DNA of 64,000 nucleotides from Gaiellales bacterium (GTDB taxonomy: Bacteria > Actinomycetota > Thermoleophilia > Gaiellales > JAICJC01). Below, piece by piece: positions 16,258-25,364 of the stretch; positions within the stretch are counted from its first letter, which is position 1; every line of letters begins with the position of its first letter. The stretch is taken from positions 29,901-93,900 of the forward strand of contig DASWRM010000067.1 in the NCBI GenBank assembly GCA_036403155.1, written 5' to 3'. The translations under genes and the position numbers were made by a program. The notes below the pieces were generated by a model. That model did no database searches, had not been told where the DNA came from, and worked only from the letters and a program-made list of their open reading frames with translations.

Positions 16258-17498
16258 GCGAGCGGTTCCAGCCGCCGCGCGGGACGCGCGACTGGTCCGG
16301 CGACGACGCCGCCGTGCGGCGGCGGGCGATCGACCTGGCGCGGTCGGTGTTCGAGCCGGCCGGGTACGGCGAGGTCGTGACCCCGGGGTTCGAGGACACG
16401 GCGCTGTTCGCGCGCTCCTCCGGCGAGACATCCGACGTCGTCAGCAAGGAGATGTACACCTTCGAGGACCGCAGCGGGCGGTCGCTGACCCTGCGCCCGG
16501 AGAGCACCGCGGCGGTGATGCGCGCCTACCTGAACTCGATGACCCGCCGGCCGCAACCGGTCAAGCTCTGGTACTGCCAGAATCACTTCCGCTACAACGC
16601 CGTGCAGCGGGGCCGGGCGCGGGAGCACTACCAGTTCGGGGTCGAGGCGATCGGCGCCGAGGACGCGGCGGTGGACGCAGAGGTGATCGCGCTCCAGCAT
16701 CGCTGGTACGAGCTCTGCGGGGTGCCGGCGCTGCGCCTCGAGCTCAACTCGATCGGCGACGCAGCGTGCCGTCCGGCCTATGTGCAGATGCTGGTGGAGT
16801 TCATCGACAACCACGCCGCCGAGCTGTGCGACGAGTGCCTCGAGCGCCGTCACACCAATCCGCTGCGCGTGCTCGACTGCAAGAACCGCGCCTGCCAGGC
16901 GGTGCTCGCGAACGCTCCCCGGATCACCGACCACCTGTGCGAGCCGTGCCGCGAGCACTTCGCCGAGGTCCGCCGCCATCTCGACGCCCGGGAGGTGGAG
17001 TACGAGCTGGTGCCGGCGCTCGTGCGCGGGCTCGATTACTACACCCGCACGACGTGGGAGTGGATGGGCGGCGATCTGGCGAGCTCGATCTCGGGCGGCG
17101 GCCGGTACGACGGGCTGTCGGAGCAGATCGGGGGCGGCCCGGCACCCGGCGTCGGGTTCGGCGCCGGGCTCGAGCGGCTGCTCGAGGTCACACGCCCGGA
17201 GCCGGACGCCTCCGGTGGCATGGTGCTCTTCGCCGTGATCGCGGAGCAGGCGCGTCCTCGGCTGTTCGCGCTGATGGACGAGGCGCGCGCCGCGGGCGTC
17301 GCGGCCGACGCGGCGTACGGGTCGCGCCGGCTGAAGCGGATGCTCGAGCTCGCGGGACGTCGAGGCGCACAGCGCGTTGTCATCGTGGGCGACGATGAGT
17401 GGGAGCGCGAGCATGCCACCCTGCGTGATATGACGTCGGGCGAACAGCGCACGGTGGCGCTGGATGCCCTCGTGAGGGAGCTGACTGGTGAGCTATAG
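16254..17498 (+). CDS. hisS: Histidine--tRNA ligase
   Basis: 414 residues, class II synthetase that charges tRNA-His. It begins with FQPPRGTRDW, followed by the motif 2 region LWYCQNHFRYNAVQRGRAREHYQFG and the histidine-specific loop LVRGLDYYTRTTWEW. The C-terminal ~95 residues form the anticodon-binding domain. A CDECLE...CKNRACQ...CEPC Cys-rich insertion (about 190-240) is of the kind seen in many bacterial HisRS. Start and end overlap the neighbours by 4 and 11 bp. Confidence 0.96.
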   Translation: MSERFQPPRGTRDWSGDDAAVRRRAIDLARSVFEPAGYGEVVTPGFEDTALFARSSGETSDVVSKEMYTFEDRSGRSLTLRPESTAAVMRAYLNSMTRRPQPVKLWYCQNHFRYNAVQRGRAREHYQFGVEAIGAEDAAVDAEVIALQHRWYELCGVPALRLELNSIGDAACRPAYVQMLVEFIDNHAAELCDECLERRHTNPLRVLDCKNRACQAVLANAPRITDHLCEPCREHFAEVRRHLDAREVEYELVPALVRGLDYYTRTTWEWMGGDLASSISGGGRYDGLSEQIGGGPAPGVGFGAGLERLLEVTRPEPDASGGMVLFAVIAEQARPRLFALMDEARAAGVAADAAYGSRRLKRMLELAGRRGAQRVVIVGDDEWEREHATLRDMTSGEQRTVALDALVRELTGEL

Positions 17499-19251
17499 GA
17501 CGCGGCTCGGCGGAGACCTGCGCGCCGCCGATGCCGGCGAGCGGGTCACGCTCGCAGGCTGGGTGGCGCGGCGCCGGGACCATGGTGGGCTCGTGTTCGT
17601 CGATCTGCGCGACCGGGCCGGTGTTGTCCAGCTGGTCATCGACCCGGACCAGGCGGAGGCCCATGCCGTCGCGGGCGAGCTGCGCAACGAGTTCGTGATC
17701 CAGGCCGAGGGGCGCGTCACGCCCCGCTCGGCGGAGACCGTGAACCCGAAGCTGCCGACCGGGGAGGTCGAGGTGCGCGTGGAGCGCCTGGAGGTGCTCT
17801 CGCGAGCGGCGGTGCTGCCGTTCCAGCTGGACGACGAGAACGTGGACGAGGCGCTGCGGCTCCATCACCGCTACCTCGACCTGCGCCGCGACGAGATGCG
17901 CAGCAACATCCACACGCGCTTCCGACTGACGCAGATCATCCGCCGGCACATGGAGGACAACGGGTTCTGGGAGCTGGAGACGCCGATCCTCTACAAGTCC
18001 ACGCCGGAGGGTGCGAAGGAGTTCCTCGTGCCGACGACGACGCGCCCCGGGCAGTTCTACGCCCTGCCGCAGTCGCCCCAGACGTTCAAGCAGCTCTACG
18101 CGATCGCCGGCTACGAGCGCTACTACCAGATCGCCCGGTGCTTCCGGGACGAGGCAACCCGCGCCGACCGCACGCTCGAGTTCACCCAGCTCGACATCGA
18201 GATGGCGTTCATGGACCCCGAGGAGCTGTTCGCGCTGCTCGAGCAGCTCTTCTCGCGCCTCTGGCGCGAGCTGCTCCAGGCGGAGGTCGAGACGCCGTTT
18301 CGGCGCATGACCTGGGACGACGCGATGCTGCGCTACGGATCTGACAAGCCCGACCTCCGCTTCGGCGCGGAGATCGCGGACGTCACCGACCTGCTCGCCG
18401 AGACCGAGTTCAAGGCGTTCAGGGGCGTCGTCGACGGCGGAGGCGTGGTGCGCGGCTTCGCGGTTCCCGGCGCGCTCGAGTTCTCTCGCAAGGATCAGGA
18501 CGACCTGGTCGAGTTCGCGCGCGGCTGGGGCGGCAAGGGCGTCGCGTGGCTCCAGGTGCACCCGGGCGGCGAGGTCCGCTCCCCGATCGCCAAGTTCCTC
18601 GCCGAGGACGAGCTTGCCGGGATCGTCGAGCGCACCGGCGCGGGGGAGGGCGACACGGTCTTCCTCGTCGCCGACCAGGAGGAGGCCGCCGTGCGCGTTC
18701 TGGGCCCGCTGCGCCTCCACCTCGGCGAGCGCCTGGGCCTCATACGCGACGCCTGGGAGTTCGTCTGGGTGACCGGCTTTCCGATGTTCGAGTGGCTCCC
18801 CGACGAGGGGCGGTGGAAGGCGTCGCACAACCCGTTCTCGGCGCCGGCTCCCGGGTCGGAGCGCTTCTGGGAGGACCCGGCGGCGGCCCGGTCGTACCAG
18901 TACGACCTCGTTCTGAACGGCAATGAGGTCGGCGGCGGCTCGGTCCGAAACCACCGCGCCGACATGCAGAGCAAGGTGTTCGAGCTGCTCGGGATCTCGG
19001 CCCAGCGCGCTGAGGAGAACTTCTCGTTCCTGCTGCGCGCTCTCTCGATGGGGGCACCGCCCCACGGTGGGATCGCCTTCGGCCTCGACCGGCTGGCGAT
19101 GCTCGTCGCCCAGGCCGACTCGCTGCGCGAGGTGATCGCGTTCCCCAAGGGCCAGGGTGGGGTCGATCCGCTGACCGGCGCGCCCGGCCCCGTGCCGCCC
19201 GCCACGTTGTCCGAGCTCGGGCTGCGCCCGGCCGCGCCGCCCCAGCCGTAA
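17488..19251 (+). CDS. aspS: Aspartate--tRNA ligase, predicted non-discriminating (Asp/Asn)
   Basis: 587 residues, bacterial-type AspRS with an OB-fold anticodon domain, the GAD insertion and a catalytic core ending in GGIAFGLDRL. It starts at a GTG inside the 3' end of hisS. The anticodon-domain loop reads RRRDHGGL, with His where enzymes specific for tRNA-Asp (E. coli RRRDLG) have Leu. His here is the known mark of non-discriminating AspRS, which also makes Asp-tRNA-Asn for GatCAB. No asnS or gat genes are in the window to test this. Confidence 0.95.
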   Translation: MSYRTRLGGDLRAADAGERVTLAGWVARRRDHGGLVFVDLRDRAGVVQLVIDPDQAEAHAVAGELRNEFVIQAEGRVTPRSAETVNPKLPTGEVEVRVERLEVLSRAAVLPFQLDDENVDEALRLHHRYLDLRRDEMRSNIHTRFRLTQIIRRHMEDNGFWELETPILYKSTPEGAKEFLVPTTTRPGQFYALPQSPQTFKQLYAIAGYERYYQIARCFRDEATRADRTLEFTQLDIEMAFMDPEELFALLEQLFSRLWRELLQAEVETPFRRMTWDDAMLRYGSDKPDLRFGAEIADVTDLLAETEFKAFRGVVDGGGVVRGFAVPGALEFSRKDQDDLVEFARGWGGKGVAWLQVHPGGEVRSPIAKFLAEDELAGIVERTGAGEGDTVFLVADQEEAAVRVLGPLRLHLGERLGLIRDAWEFVWVTGFPMFEWLPDEGRWKASHNPFSAPAPGSERFWEDPAAARSYQYDLVLNGNEVGGGSVRNHRADMQSKVFELLGISAQRAEENFSFLLRALSMGAPPHGGIAFGLDRLAMLVAQADSLREVIAFPKGQGGVDPLTGAPGPVPPATLSELGLRPAAPPQP

Positions 19252-19359
19252 CCGGATCGTCACCGCCGGCGTGCCGGTGGGACGGAAAAGGTACGGAAAA
19301 CCGCACCATGGCCCCTGCTACGGTGAGCGGACGCCCCCCACGCGGAAGAGAGAGCACTC

Positions 19360-21648
19360 ATGGATGACCACCAGGCCGACGGGCCCTCGCTCGCGGAAGA
19401 CCGACGCATCGCACACTCCGGCGGCCTTGCCCGCTGGGCCGGCCACTGCGCCCGCCATCCCTGGCGGGTGGTGCTGACGTGGATCGGCATCGTCGTGGCA
19501 CTGGGAGCGCTGAACGCCGCCTTCCACGGCACGCTCGTCAACGACTTCAACATTCCCGGGTCGGACGTCCAGAAGGCGACCGACCTGATCGACGCCAAGT
19601 TCGGCGGCCAGAAGGGCTCCGCGCTGCGCGTCGTCGTCGCCGCGCCCAACGGCCAGCGGATCGACTCCCCCCAGGGACGCACGGCGATCGCGAACATGCT
19701 GAAGGCCAGCTCGGCCTCGCAGCGCTCGCTGGACGAGTCCCAGAAGGACGTCAGCGCGACCACGAGCCCACTGTCGACCGACGGGCAGCACCAGCTGTCC
19801 AAGAGCGGGCGGATCGGCTTCTTCGACGTGCAGTTCGACCGAACGGGGTTCGAGCTGCCGCGCGCCGGGATCGTGGATCTCGAGGACAAGCTGCGCGAGA
19901 TCGGGGCGCCCGCGAACCTCCAGGTCGAGTTCACCGGGGACGCCGAGAGCGCGCCGCCCGAGCAGGGCAGCAGCGACATCGTCGGGCTGGTGGCCGCCTT
20001 CATCATCCTGATCGTGCTGTTCCGCGCACTCGTGCCGACGGTGATCCCGCTGCTGTTCGCGATCACCGCGGTGGCGTCGGCGTTCCTACTGCTGTTCCTC
20101 GCCGCCCGGCTCTGGCACTTCAACACCATCACCGAGATCCTGGTGCCGATGATCGGCCTGGGCGTCGGCATCGACTACACGCTCTTCATCGTCACCCGGT
20201 TCAGACAGCTGCTGCATGACGGGTTGTCTCCGCAGGATGCCGCGGCGGCAGCGGGCGCGACCGCGGGGCGCGCGGTCATCTTCGCCGGCGTGACGGTCGC
20301 GATCTCGATCACGGGCCTCGCCCTGATCGGCATCGACTTCATCACCAAGCTCGGCATCGGCAGCGCGCTCGGCGTCGTCACCGCGGTCGCCCTCGCGAAC
20401 TCGCTGCTCCCGGCGGTGCTTTCCCTGCTGGGCCACAAGATCGACCGTGGCCGCATGGGCCTCAAGTCGCTCGACGAGTCCCGCCATGGGCAATCCGGCA
20501 CGCTGGTGGCGGCGTGGGGGCGCTTCGTGTCGCGCAACGCCAAGATCGTCCTGCCGGTCATGGTCGTGCTGCTGCTCGTGCTGGCCTCGCCGGTGCTGAA
20601 GGTGCGCCTCGGGCTGGCGGACGCCGGTACGGCGCCGAAGGCCCAGACGACGCGCAAGGCGTACGACCTGCTGTCCGCGGGCTTCGGCCCGGGCTTCACG
20701 TCGCCGATCCCGGTGGTCGTCGACCTGCAGTCCGACCACCAGGCGGCCGCCAAGCTGGAAACGGCGCTCGGAAAGGTTCCGGGCGTCGCGCAGGTTGTGC
20801 GGCCGATCTACAACGCCCAGACGCCCGACCAGGCGTCGGTCGCGATCGTCAACACGTACTCGAGGTACAAGCCGCAGGACGCGAAGACGGACGACATCGT
20901 CTCGACGTTCCGCGACAGCGCCATCCCGAACGCGCTGCGCGGCTCGTCGGCGCACGCGTACGTGTCGGGCGAGAACGCCGCGTTCACGGACATCGGCAAC
21001 CGCATCCTCAGCCGGGCGCCGTGGTTCCTGCTGTACATCATCGGCATCACGTTCATCGTGCTGGCCATGGCGTTCCGCTCGGTCGTGATCGCCATCAAGG
21101 CGGCGGTCACGACACTCACCTCGGCCCTCGTCGGGTTCGGCGCGCTGACCCTGATCGTCCAGCTGGGGCACGGGATGGGGCTGATCGGCCTCGACCGCAC
21201 CGGCCCGATCGAGAGCTTCGTGCCGCCGATCGCGTTCGCGATCCTGTTCGGCCTCTCGATGGACTACGAGGTGTTCCTGATGAGCCGGATCCGTGAGGAG
21301 CACGTGCATGGCAGTGACACCGTGCGGGCCGTTCAGGACGGTGTCTCGGGTGTCGGCCGCGTGATCGTCGCGGCGGCGCTGATCATGTCGTCGGTGTTCT
21401 TCTCGTTCCTGCTCAGCCCCGACCGCGTCTCGAAGGAGTTCGGCCTCCTGCTCGGCGTCGCGATCCTCACGGACGCCCTGCTCGTGCGGATGACGCTCGT
21501 GCCGGCGCTGTTGACGGTGCTGGAGGAGCGTTCGTGGGCGATGCCGCGCTGGCTCGACCGGGTGCTTCCCGGCCTGACCATCGAGCCGCCGAGCGAGCGC
21601 GAGCCGGAGCCGGAGGCTCGGCCGATCGAGGTCGGGGCGGGCACCTAG
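19360..21648 (+). CDS. MMPL-family RND transporter
   Basis: 762 residues with two similar halves, each a helix, an extracytoplasmic domain and five more helices. GLGVGIDYTLFIVTRFR and FGLSMDYEVFLMSRIREEH carry the conserved Asp-Tyr pair of the proton relay in MMPL proteins. The family exports lipids or hydrophobic drugs in actinobacteria. A Glu-rich C-terminal tail of about 30 residues follows. It stands alone, with a GGAAGAGAGAG ribosome binding site and a possible TACGGT -10 at 19319-19324. Cargo is unknown. Confidence 0.92.
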   Translation: MDDHQADGPSLAEDRRIAHSGGLARWAGHCARHPWRVVLTWIGIVVALGALNAAFHGTLVNDFNIPGSDVQKATDLIDAKFGGQKGSALRVVVAAPNGQRIDSPQGRTAIANMLKASSASQRSLDESQKDVSATTSPLSTDGQHQLSKSGRIGFFDVQFDRTGFELPRAGIVDLEDKLREIGAPANLQVEFTGDAESAPPEQGSSDIVGLVAAFIILIVLFRALVPTVIPLLFAITAVASAFLLLFLAARLWHFNTITEILVPMIGLGVGIDYTLFIVTRFRQLLHDGLSPQDAAAAAGATAGRAVIFAGVTVAISITGLALIGIDFITKLGIGSALGVVTAVALANSLLPAVLSLLGHKIDRGRMGLKSLDESRHGQSGTLVAAWGRFVSRNAKIVLPVMVVLLLVLASPVLKVRLGLADAGTAPKAQTTRKAYDLLSAGFGPGFTSPIPVVVDLQSDHQAAAKLETALGKVPGVAQVVRPIYNAQTPDQASVAIVNTYSRYKPQDAKTDDIVSTFRDSAIPNALRGSSAHAYVSGENAAFTDIGNRILSRAPWFLLYIIGITFIVLAMAFRSVVIAIKAAVTTLTSALVGFGALTLIVQLGHGMGLIGLDRTGPIESFVPPIAFAILFGLSMDYEVFLMSRIREEHVHGSDTVRAVQDGVSGVGRVIVAAALIMSSVFFSFLLSPDRVSKEFGLLLGVAILTDALLVRMTLVPALLTVLEERSWAMPRWLDRVLPGLTIEPPSEREPEPEARPIEVGAGT

Positions 21649-22010
21649 GAGCTGGAGGCGACGACCAGCACGCCGCGGCCGGGCACCCGGGCGCGCACCG
21701 CATAGCCGCGCATGTCGCAGCGGCAGGTGCGTGCCACACGGCGCCCGGCCGTGGCCGCCGCCCGCCGCACGTACGGCAGATCGGAGGCGTGCACGCCGCT
21801 GATCGCTGCCACCACGTAGCCGTTGCGGTCGTAGGCGTCGGTCACCGGCTGGCCGAGCGAGAGCATTGCGCCGGTGAAGCGGGTCGCGAGCGAGGGGCGC
21901 CACGGCCGCAGGTCAGGCACGTTGGCCGGCGGTGCCGGCCTGCTGGGCACGGCCGCGAGCAGGGCGAGCAGCATGAGTGCCGTGCCGGCTGCGATGATGC
22001 CGCGAGCCAT
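21645..22010 (-). CDS. Small exported protein of unknown function
   Basis: 121 residues with a signal peptide or anchor at the N-terminus (IIAAGTALMLLALLAAVPS) and a soluble domain with two close Cys (RTCRCDMRG). Codon third positions are strongly G/C throughout, supporting a real gene. It converges on the MMPL gene, overlapping it by 4 bp. A stretch of 198 bp separates it from the divergent cysteine desulfurase; I see only the latter's promoter there. Confidence 0.72.
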   Translation of the reverse strand: MARGIIAAGTALMLLALLAAVPSRPAPPANVPDLRPWRPSLATRFTGAMLSLGQPVTDAYDRNGYVVAAISGVHASDLPYVRRAAATAGRRVARTCRCDMRGYAVRARVPGRGVLVVASSS

Positions 22011-22195
22011 TTGCGCATTCTCGCAGCTTGGCTAGTGTGTGAGGTGCCGGCGCCACTTCAACCAGCGCACTTCGTTTAATCCGTCGTGCGACACTTCCAG
22101 CGCCGAGGCAGAGTCGTAGCGGTCGAAGCATCCAGAAAGTGGCCGCACGCCAAGCCTCAGGCGTCGGCATGCGCGGGGTCGCCTCGCGCGGTTGG

Positions 22196-22201
22196 TAGGG
22201 T
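22196..22201 (+). promoter_or_regulatory. -10 hexamer TAGGGT of the cysteine desulfurase gene
   Basis: TAGGGT ends 7 nt before the ATG at 22209. Confidence 0.4.
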
Positions 22202-22208
22202 GCGCGGC

Positions 22209-23321
22209 ATGGTCTACCTCGACCATGCCGCCACCTCGCCACTCTGCCGCGAGGCGCGGGAGGCGATGGCGCCCTACCTCGATGAGCACTTCGGGAACGC
22301 GTCCGAGCCGCACGGGTACGGCCGGGCCGCGCGCGAGGGGCTGGAGCGGGCGCGCGCGACGCTCTGCGAGCTGGTCGGGTGCGATCCGGCGCAGCTGGTG
22401 TTCACGTCGGGGGGCAGCGAGGCCGACAACCAGGCGCTGTTCGGGCTGACCGGACGGCCGCTGGGCCGGCTGGTGGTGAGCGAGATCGAGCATCCGGCCG
22501 TGCGCGTGCCGGCGGAGGAGCTCGAGCGGCAGGGGTTCGACGTCGCGTGGGTCGGCGTCGACCGCGACGGCGTGGTCGACGTGGACGCCTTTGGCGCGGC
22601 CGTCAGGCCCGGCGACCGGGTGGCCGCGGTGATGTGGGCGAACAACGTGACGGGGGCGGTGCAGCCGGTCGCCGAGCTCGCGGCGATCTGCGCCGAGCGC
22701 GAGGTGCCGCTCCACGTCGACGCGGTGCAGGCGGCCGCGTCGCTGCCGATCGACTTCCGCGGCTCGGGTGCCGAGACGATCGCCCTGTCCGCGCACAAGG
22801 TGAACGGCCCGAAGGGCGTCGGGGCTCTGGTCGCCCGCGATCCGACGCGGCTGCGGCCGCTGATCTGGGGCGGCGGGCAGGAGCGTGGCCTGCGCAGCGG
22901 CACCGAGAACGTGGCCGGCGTGGTCGGCTTCGCGGCCGCGCTGGCAGCCCTCCGGTCGCGGCCGGACCGCAGGCGGGAGCTGCGCGACCGGCTCGAGCGT
23001 GCGCTGCCCGAGGTGCAGGCCGTGTCGGCGGGCGCTCCGCGGCTCCCCGGCCACTCGCTGCTCCTGGTGGAAGGTATCCGGGCCGACATGCTGGTGCTGG
23101 CGCTCGACCGTGCCGGGTACGCGGTGTCCGCGGGCAGCGCCTGCGCGAGCGGCGAGAGCGAGCCGAGCCGGGCGCTGACCGCACAGGGCCTCACGCCCGA
23201 CGAGGCGCGCAGCGTCGTCCGCGTCTCGATCGGGATCGATACGACGGAGGGCGACGTCGACGGGTTCGCGTCGGCGCTGCGTGAGTGCGCGGAGCGGCTT
23301 CGCGCGGGCGCCCTCATCTAG
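22209..23321 (+). CDS. Cysteine desulfurase (IscS/NifS class)
   Basis: 370 residues from the ATG at 22209; the in-frame upstream extension to 22086 is rejected because the protein then starts with the family opening MVYLDHAATSPL. PLP Lys is in LSAHKVNGPKG, and the persulfide-forming Cys is in SAGSACASGESEPS. It takes sulfur from cysteine for tRNA thiolation and Fe-S clusters. The next gene fuses an IscU-like scaffold to MnmA, so the pair probably forms a dedicated sulfur-transfer route to tRNA. A repeat element lies between them. Confidence 0.93.
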   Translation: MVYLDHAATSPLCREAREAMAPYLDEHFGNASEPHGYGRAAREGLERARATLCELVGCDPAQLVFTSGGSEADNQALFGLTGRPLGRLVVSEIEHPAVRVPAEELERQGFDVAWVGVDRDGVVDVDAFGAAVRPGDRVAAVMWANNVTGAVQPVAELAAICAEREVPLHVDAVQAAASLPIDFRGSGAETIALSAHKVNGPKGVGALVARDPTRLRPLIWGGGQERGLRSGTENVAGVVGFAAALAALRSRPDRRRELRDRLERALPEVQAVSAGAPRLPGHSLLLVEGIRADMLVLALDRAGYAVSAGSACASGESEPSRALTAQGLTPDEARSVVRVSIGIDTTEGDVDGFASALRECAERLRAGALI

Positions 23322-23329
23322 CGCCAACC

Positions 23330-23520
23330 CGCGCCAACTGCCACCCCAGCTCAGGGAGTCAAACTCCCCGGACGGGCGTTGCGCGGTTGTGACGCGTCTG
23401 TGATGAACGCCGGGATGGTTGAGCGGTCCGCCCCCCGGCGGAGTCAAACGCCGGCGCCGGGGGTGCGCTCGTGAGCCGGCACGGAACCGCTGGCGGTCGT
23501 TGCGAGCCTGTGACGGTTGT
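23330..23520 (+). repeat. GTCAAAC-framed intergenic repeat, copy B
   Basis: The core spans 23354-23456, with GTCAAAC at 23358-23364 and 23443-23449 (85 bp apart) and CGGGATGGTTGAGC at 23411-23424. The first heptamer lies in a perfect hairpin, GGGAGT-CAA-ACTCCC. Similarity to copy C extends outward on both sides: CGCGCCAA upstream (from 23330) and GTGACGGTT downstream (23510). It fills the gap before the mnmA promoter. Confidence 0.85.
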
Positions 23521-23544
23521 CCGGGCGGGGGGCCGCGGGCGCTC

Positions 23545-23550
23545 TACGCT
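23545..23550 (+). promoter_or_regulatory. -10 hexamer TACGCT of mnmA
   Basis: TACGCT ends 6 nt before the GTG at 23557 and supports that start over the ATG at 23419 inside the repeat. Confidence 0.45.
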
Positions 23551-23556
23551 TCGCTC

Positions 23557-24975
23557 GTGTACAGCGACGCAGTCCTTCGCAGCGCCCTCGACGGCTCTCG
23601 AGCCGGCTCCGCCGGCCGGCACGCCGCCTGGGGCGAGGCGGGCGACCGGCGCTGCGGTGACGCGGTACGGATCGAGCTCGCGGTCGCCGGCGGCCGCGTC
23701 GTCCGCGCGCGCCACCGCGCCTTCGCCTGCCCGCACGCCACGGCCGCCGTCGCGCTGGCGTGCGCGCTCGCCGAGGGCCGCGAGCTGCTGGCCGCGGCCA
23801 CCATCGGCGCCGGCGAACTCGAGACCACTCTTCGGCCGAACGAGCACAACCGCGAATGCGTCGCGCTTGCGGCGGACGCCCTGCACGCCGCGATCGCGCG
23901 CGCCCTCGAGGCCGAGCCGCTCGCTTCGGACGAGCATCGCGTGGCCGTTGCCATGTCGGGCGGCGTCGACAGCGCCGTGGCGCTGCTGAAGGCGCTCGAG
24001 GCGGGGCTGCGGCCCGTAGGCGTGACGCTGCGGCTGTGGATCGATCCCGAGGCACCCGACTCCGAGCGCGCATGCTGCTCCCCGATGTCGGTGCGCGCCG
24101 CGCGCAGCGCCTGCCACGCCGCCGGCGTGCCGCACGTCACGCTCGACCTGCGCGACGGCTTCCGGGAGACCGTCGTCGGCGACTTCGTCCGTCGGCATGC
24201 CGAGGGTCTGACCCCGAACCCGTGCGTCCGCTGCAACGGCAGCTTCCGGTTCGACGCGCTGGCCCGCTTCGCCGACCGCGCCGGCGCGCCGCTGCTCGCC
24301 ACCGGTCACTATGCCCGCATCGTCAGGCGCGACGGCCGGACGCTGCTCGCTCGCGGGGTCGACCCGGCAAAGGACCAGTCGTACATGCTCGCCGCCGTGC
24401 CGGAGCACATCCTCGCCCGCACCTGGTTCCCGCTCGGCACGCAGCGCAAGTCGGAGACGCGGGCGCAGGCCGGAGCCGCGAACCTGGCGGCAGCCCGGCG
24501 CGCCGAGAGCCAGGAGGTCTGCTTCGTCGGCGGGGGCGACCACCGGCGGTTCCTCGAACGGCAGGGCGGTGCCGGGCCGGCGGGCGAGATCGTCGATGAG
24601 GAGGGGCAGGTGCTCGGGACGCATGCCGGCATCCACCGGTTCACGCCGGGGCAGCGTCGCGGGCTCGGCGTCGGCGGCGGGGCGCCGCTGTTCGTCCTGC
24701 GCACGGATCCCGCCACCGGACACGTCGTCGCCGCTCCGCGCGAGGCGCTGGCGCAGACCACCGTGCGGGTCCGGCCGGGGTCGCTGGCGCTGCCCGTGCG
24801 GCGGGTGGAGGCCAAGCTGCGGTACCGGTCGGCTCCCCTCGGGGCCACGGTGCGCGCGGCCGGCGACGGGTTCGACCTCGAGCTCGACGAGCCGGCGTAC
24901 GGGGTTGCTCCCGGCCAGTCGGCCGTGCTGTACGACGGCGACATGGTCGTCGGCAGCGGCGTGATCGCACGGTAG
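23557..24975 (+). CDS. mnmA: IscU-like scaffold fused to tRNA 2-thiouridylase MnmA
   Basis: 472 residues, about 110 longer than usual MnmA. Residues 1-125 form an IscU/NifU-N domain with all three cluster-ligand Cys kept: Cys33 (RRCGDAV), Cys58 (FACPHATA) and Cys101 (NRECVAL). The MnmA part follows, with PP-loop SGGVDS at 134-139, Cys223-x2-Cys226 in TPNPCVRCN, and Cys322 in SQEVCFVG. MnmA thiolates U34 of Glu, Gln and Lys tRNAs. The CxxC form and the covalent scaffold suggest Fe-S or persulfide handling within one chain. The donor is probably the desulfurase upstream. Confidence 0.9.
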   Translation: MYSDAVLRSALDGSRAGSAGRHAAWGEAGDRRCGDAVRIELAVAGGRVVRARHRAFACPHATAAVALACALAEGRELLAAATIGAGELETTLRPNEHNRECVALAADALHAAIARALEAEPLASDEHRVAVAMSGGVDSAVALLKALEAGLRPVGVTLRLWIDPEAPDSERACCSPMSVRAARSACHAAGVPHVTLDLRDGFRETVVGDFVRRHAEGLTPNPCVRCNGSFRFDALARFADRAGAPLLATGHYARIVRRDGRTLLARGVDPAKDQSYMLAAVPEHILARTWFPLGTQRKSETRAQAGAANLAAARRAESQEVCFVGGGDHRRFLERQGGAGPAGEIVDEEGQVLGTHAGIHRFTPGQRRGLGVGGGAPLFVLRTDPATGHVVAAPREALAQTTVRVRPGSLALPVRRVEAKLRYRSAPLGATVRAAGDGFDLELDEPAYGVAPGQSAVLYDGDMVVGSGVIAR

Positions 24976-24978
24976 TAT
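24973..24978 (+). promoter_or_regulatory. -10 hexamer TAGTAT before the DUF948-type gene
   Basis: TAGTAT overlaps the mnmA stop codon and ends 8 nt before the ATG at 24987. Confidence 0.4.
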
Positions 24979-24986
24979 GGCGCGTC

Positions 24987-25364
24987 ATGGACGCCTCCGA
25001 CGCCTGGCGCTACGCGCTCGCCGCCTTCCTGATCTTGACCGGTATCGGTCTGACGTACATGCTGCTGCGCCTGGGTGGGCTGCTGGGGCGGGCCACGACG
25101 AGCATCGAGCAGGCGATGACGGAGGTCATGCCCATGCTGGGCAAGGCATCGACGACGCTCGACCACGTCAACGAGGAGCTCGGCAAGGTCGGCCACATCA
25201 CCGACTCGGCGGTCGATGCGGCGGACAAGCTCGACAGCACCGTCCGGACGCTCTCGAGCGTGCTGGGAAAGCCGGCGAAGGCCGTGTCCGGTGTGTCCGC
25301 CGGGGTGTCCCAGGCGTTTCAGAGCTTCCGCAGCAAGCGCAACCAGCGCGGCGGCGTCGTGTGA
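24987..25364 (+). CDS. DUF948-type membrane-anchored coiled-coil protein
   Basis: 125 residues. One N-terminal membrane helix (ALAAFLILTGIGLTYMLLRL) is followed by a long amphipathic helical region resembling DUF948 proteins (repeated heptads such as LDHVNEELGKVGHITDSAVDAADKL). The C-terminus is short and basic. DUF948 proteins next to alaS are characteristic of actinobacterial genomes; their role is unknown, possibly envelope stress. The stop overlaps the next start (GTGTGA). Confidence 0.85.
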   Translation: MDASDAWRYALAAFLILTGIGLTYMLLRLGGLLGRATTSIEQAMTEVMPMLGKASTTLDHVNEELGKVGHITDSAVDAADKLDSTVRTLSSVLGKPAKAVSGVSAGVSQAFQSFRSKRNQRGGVV

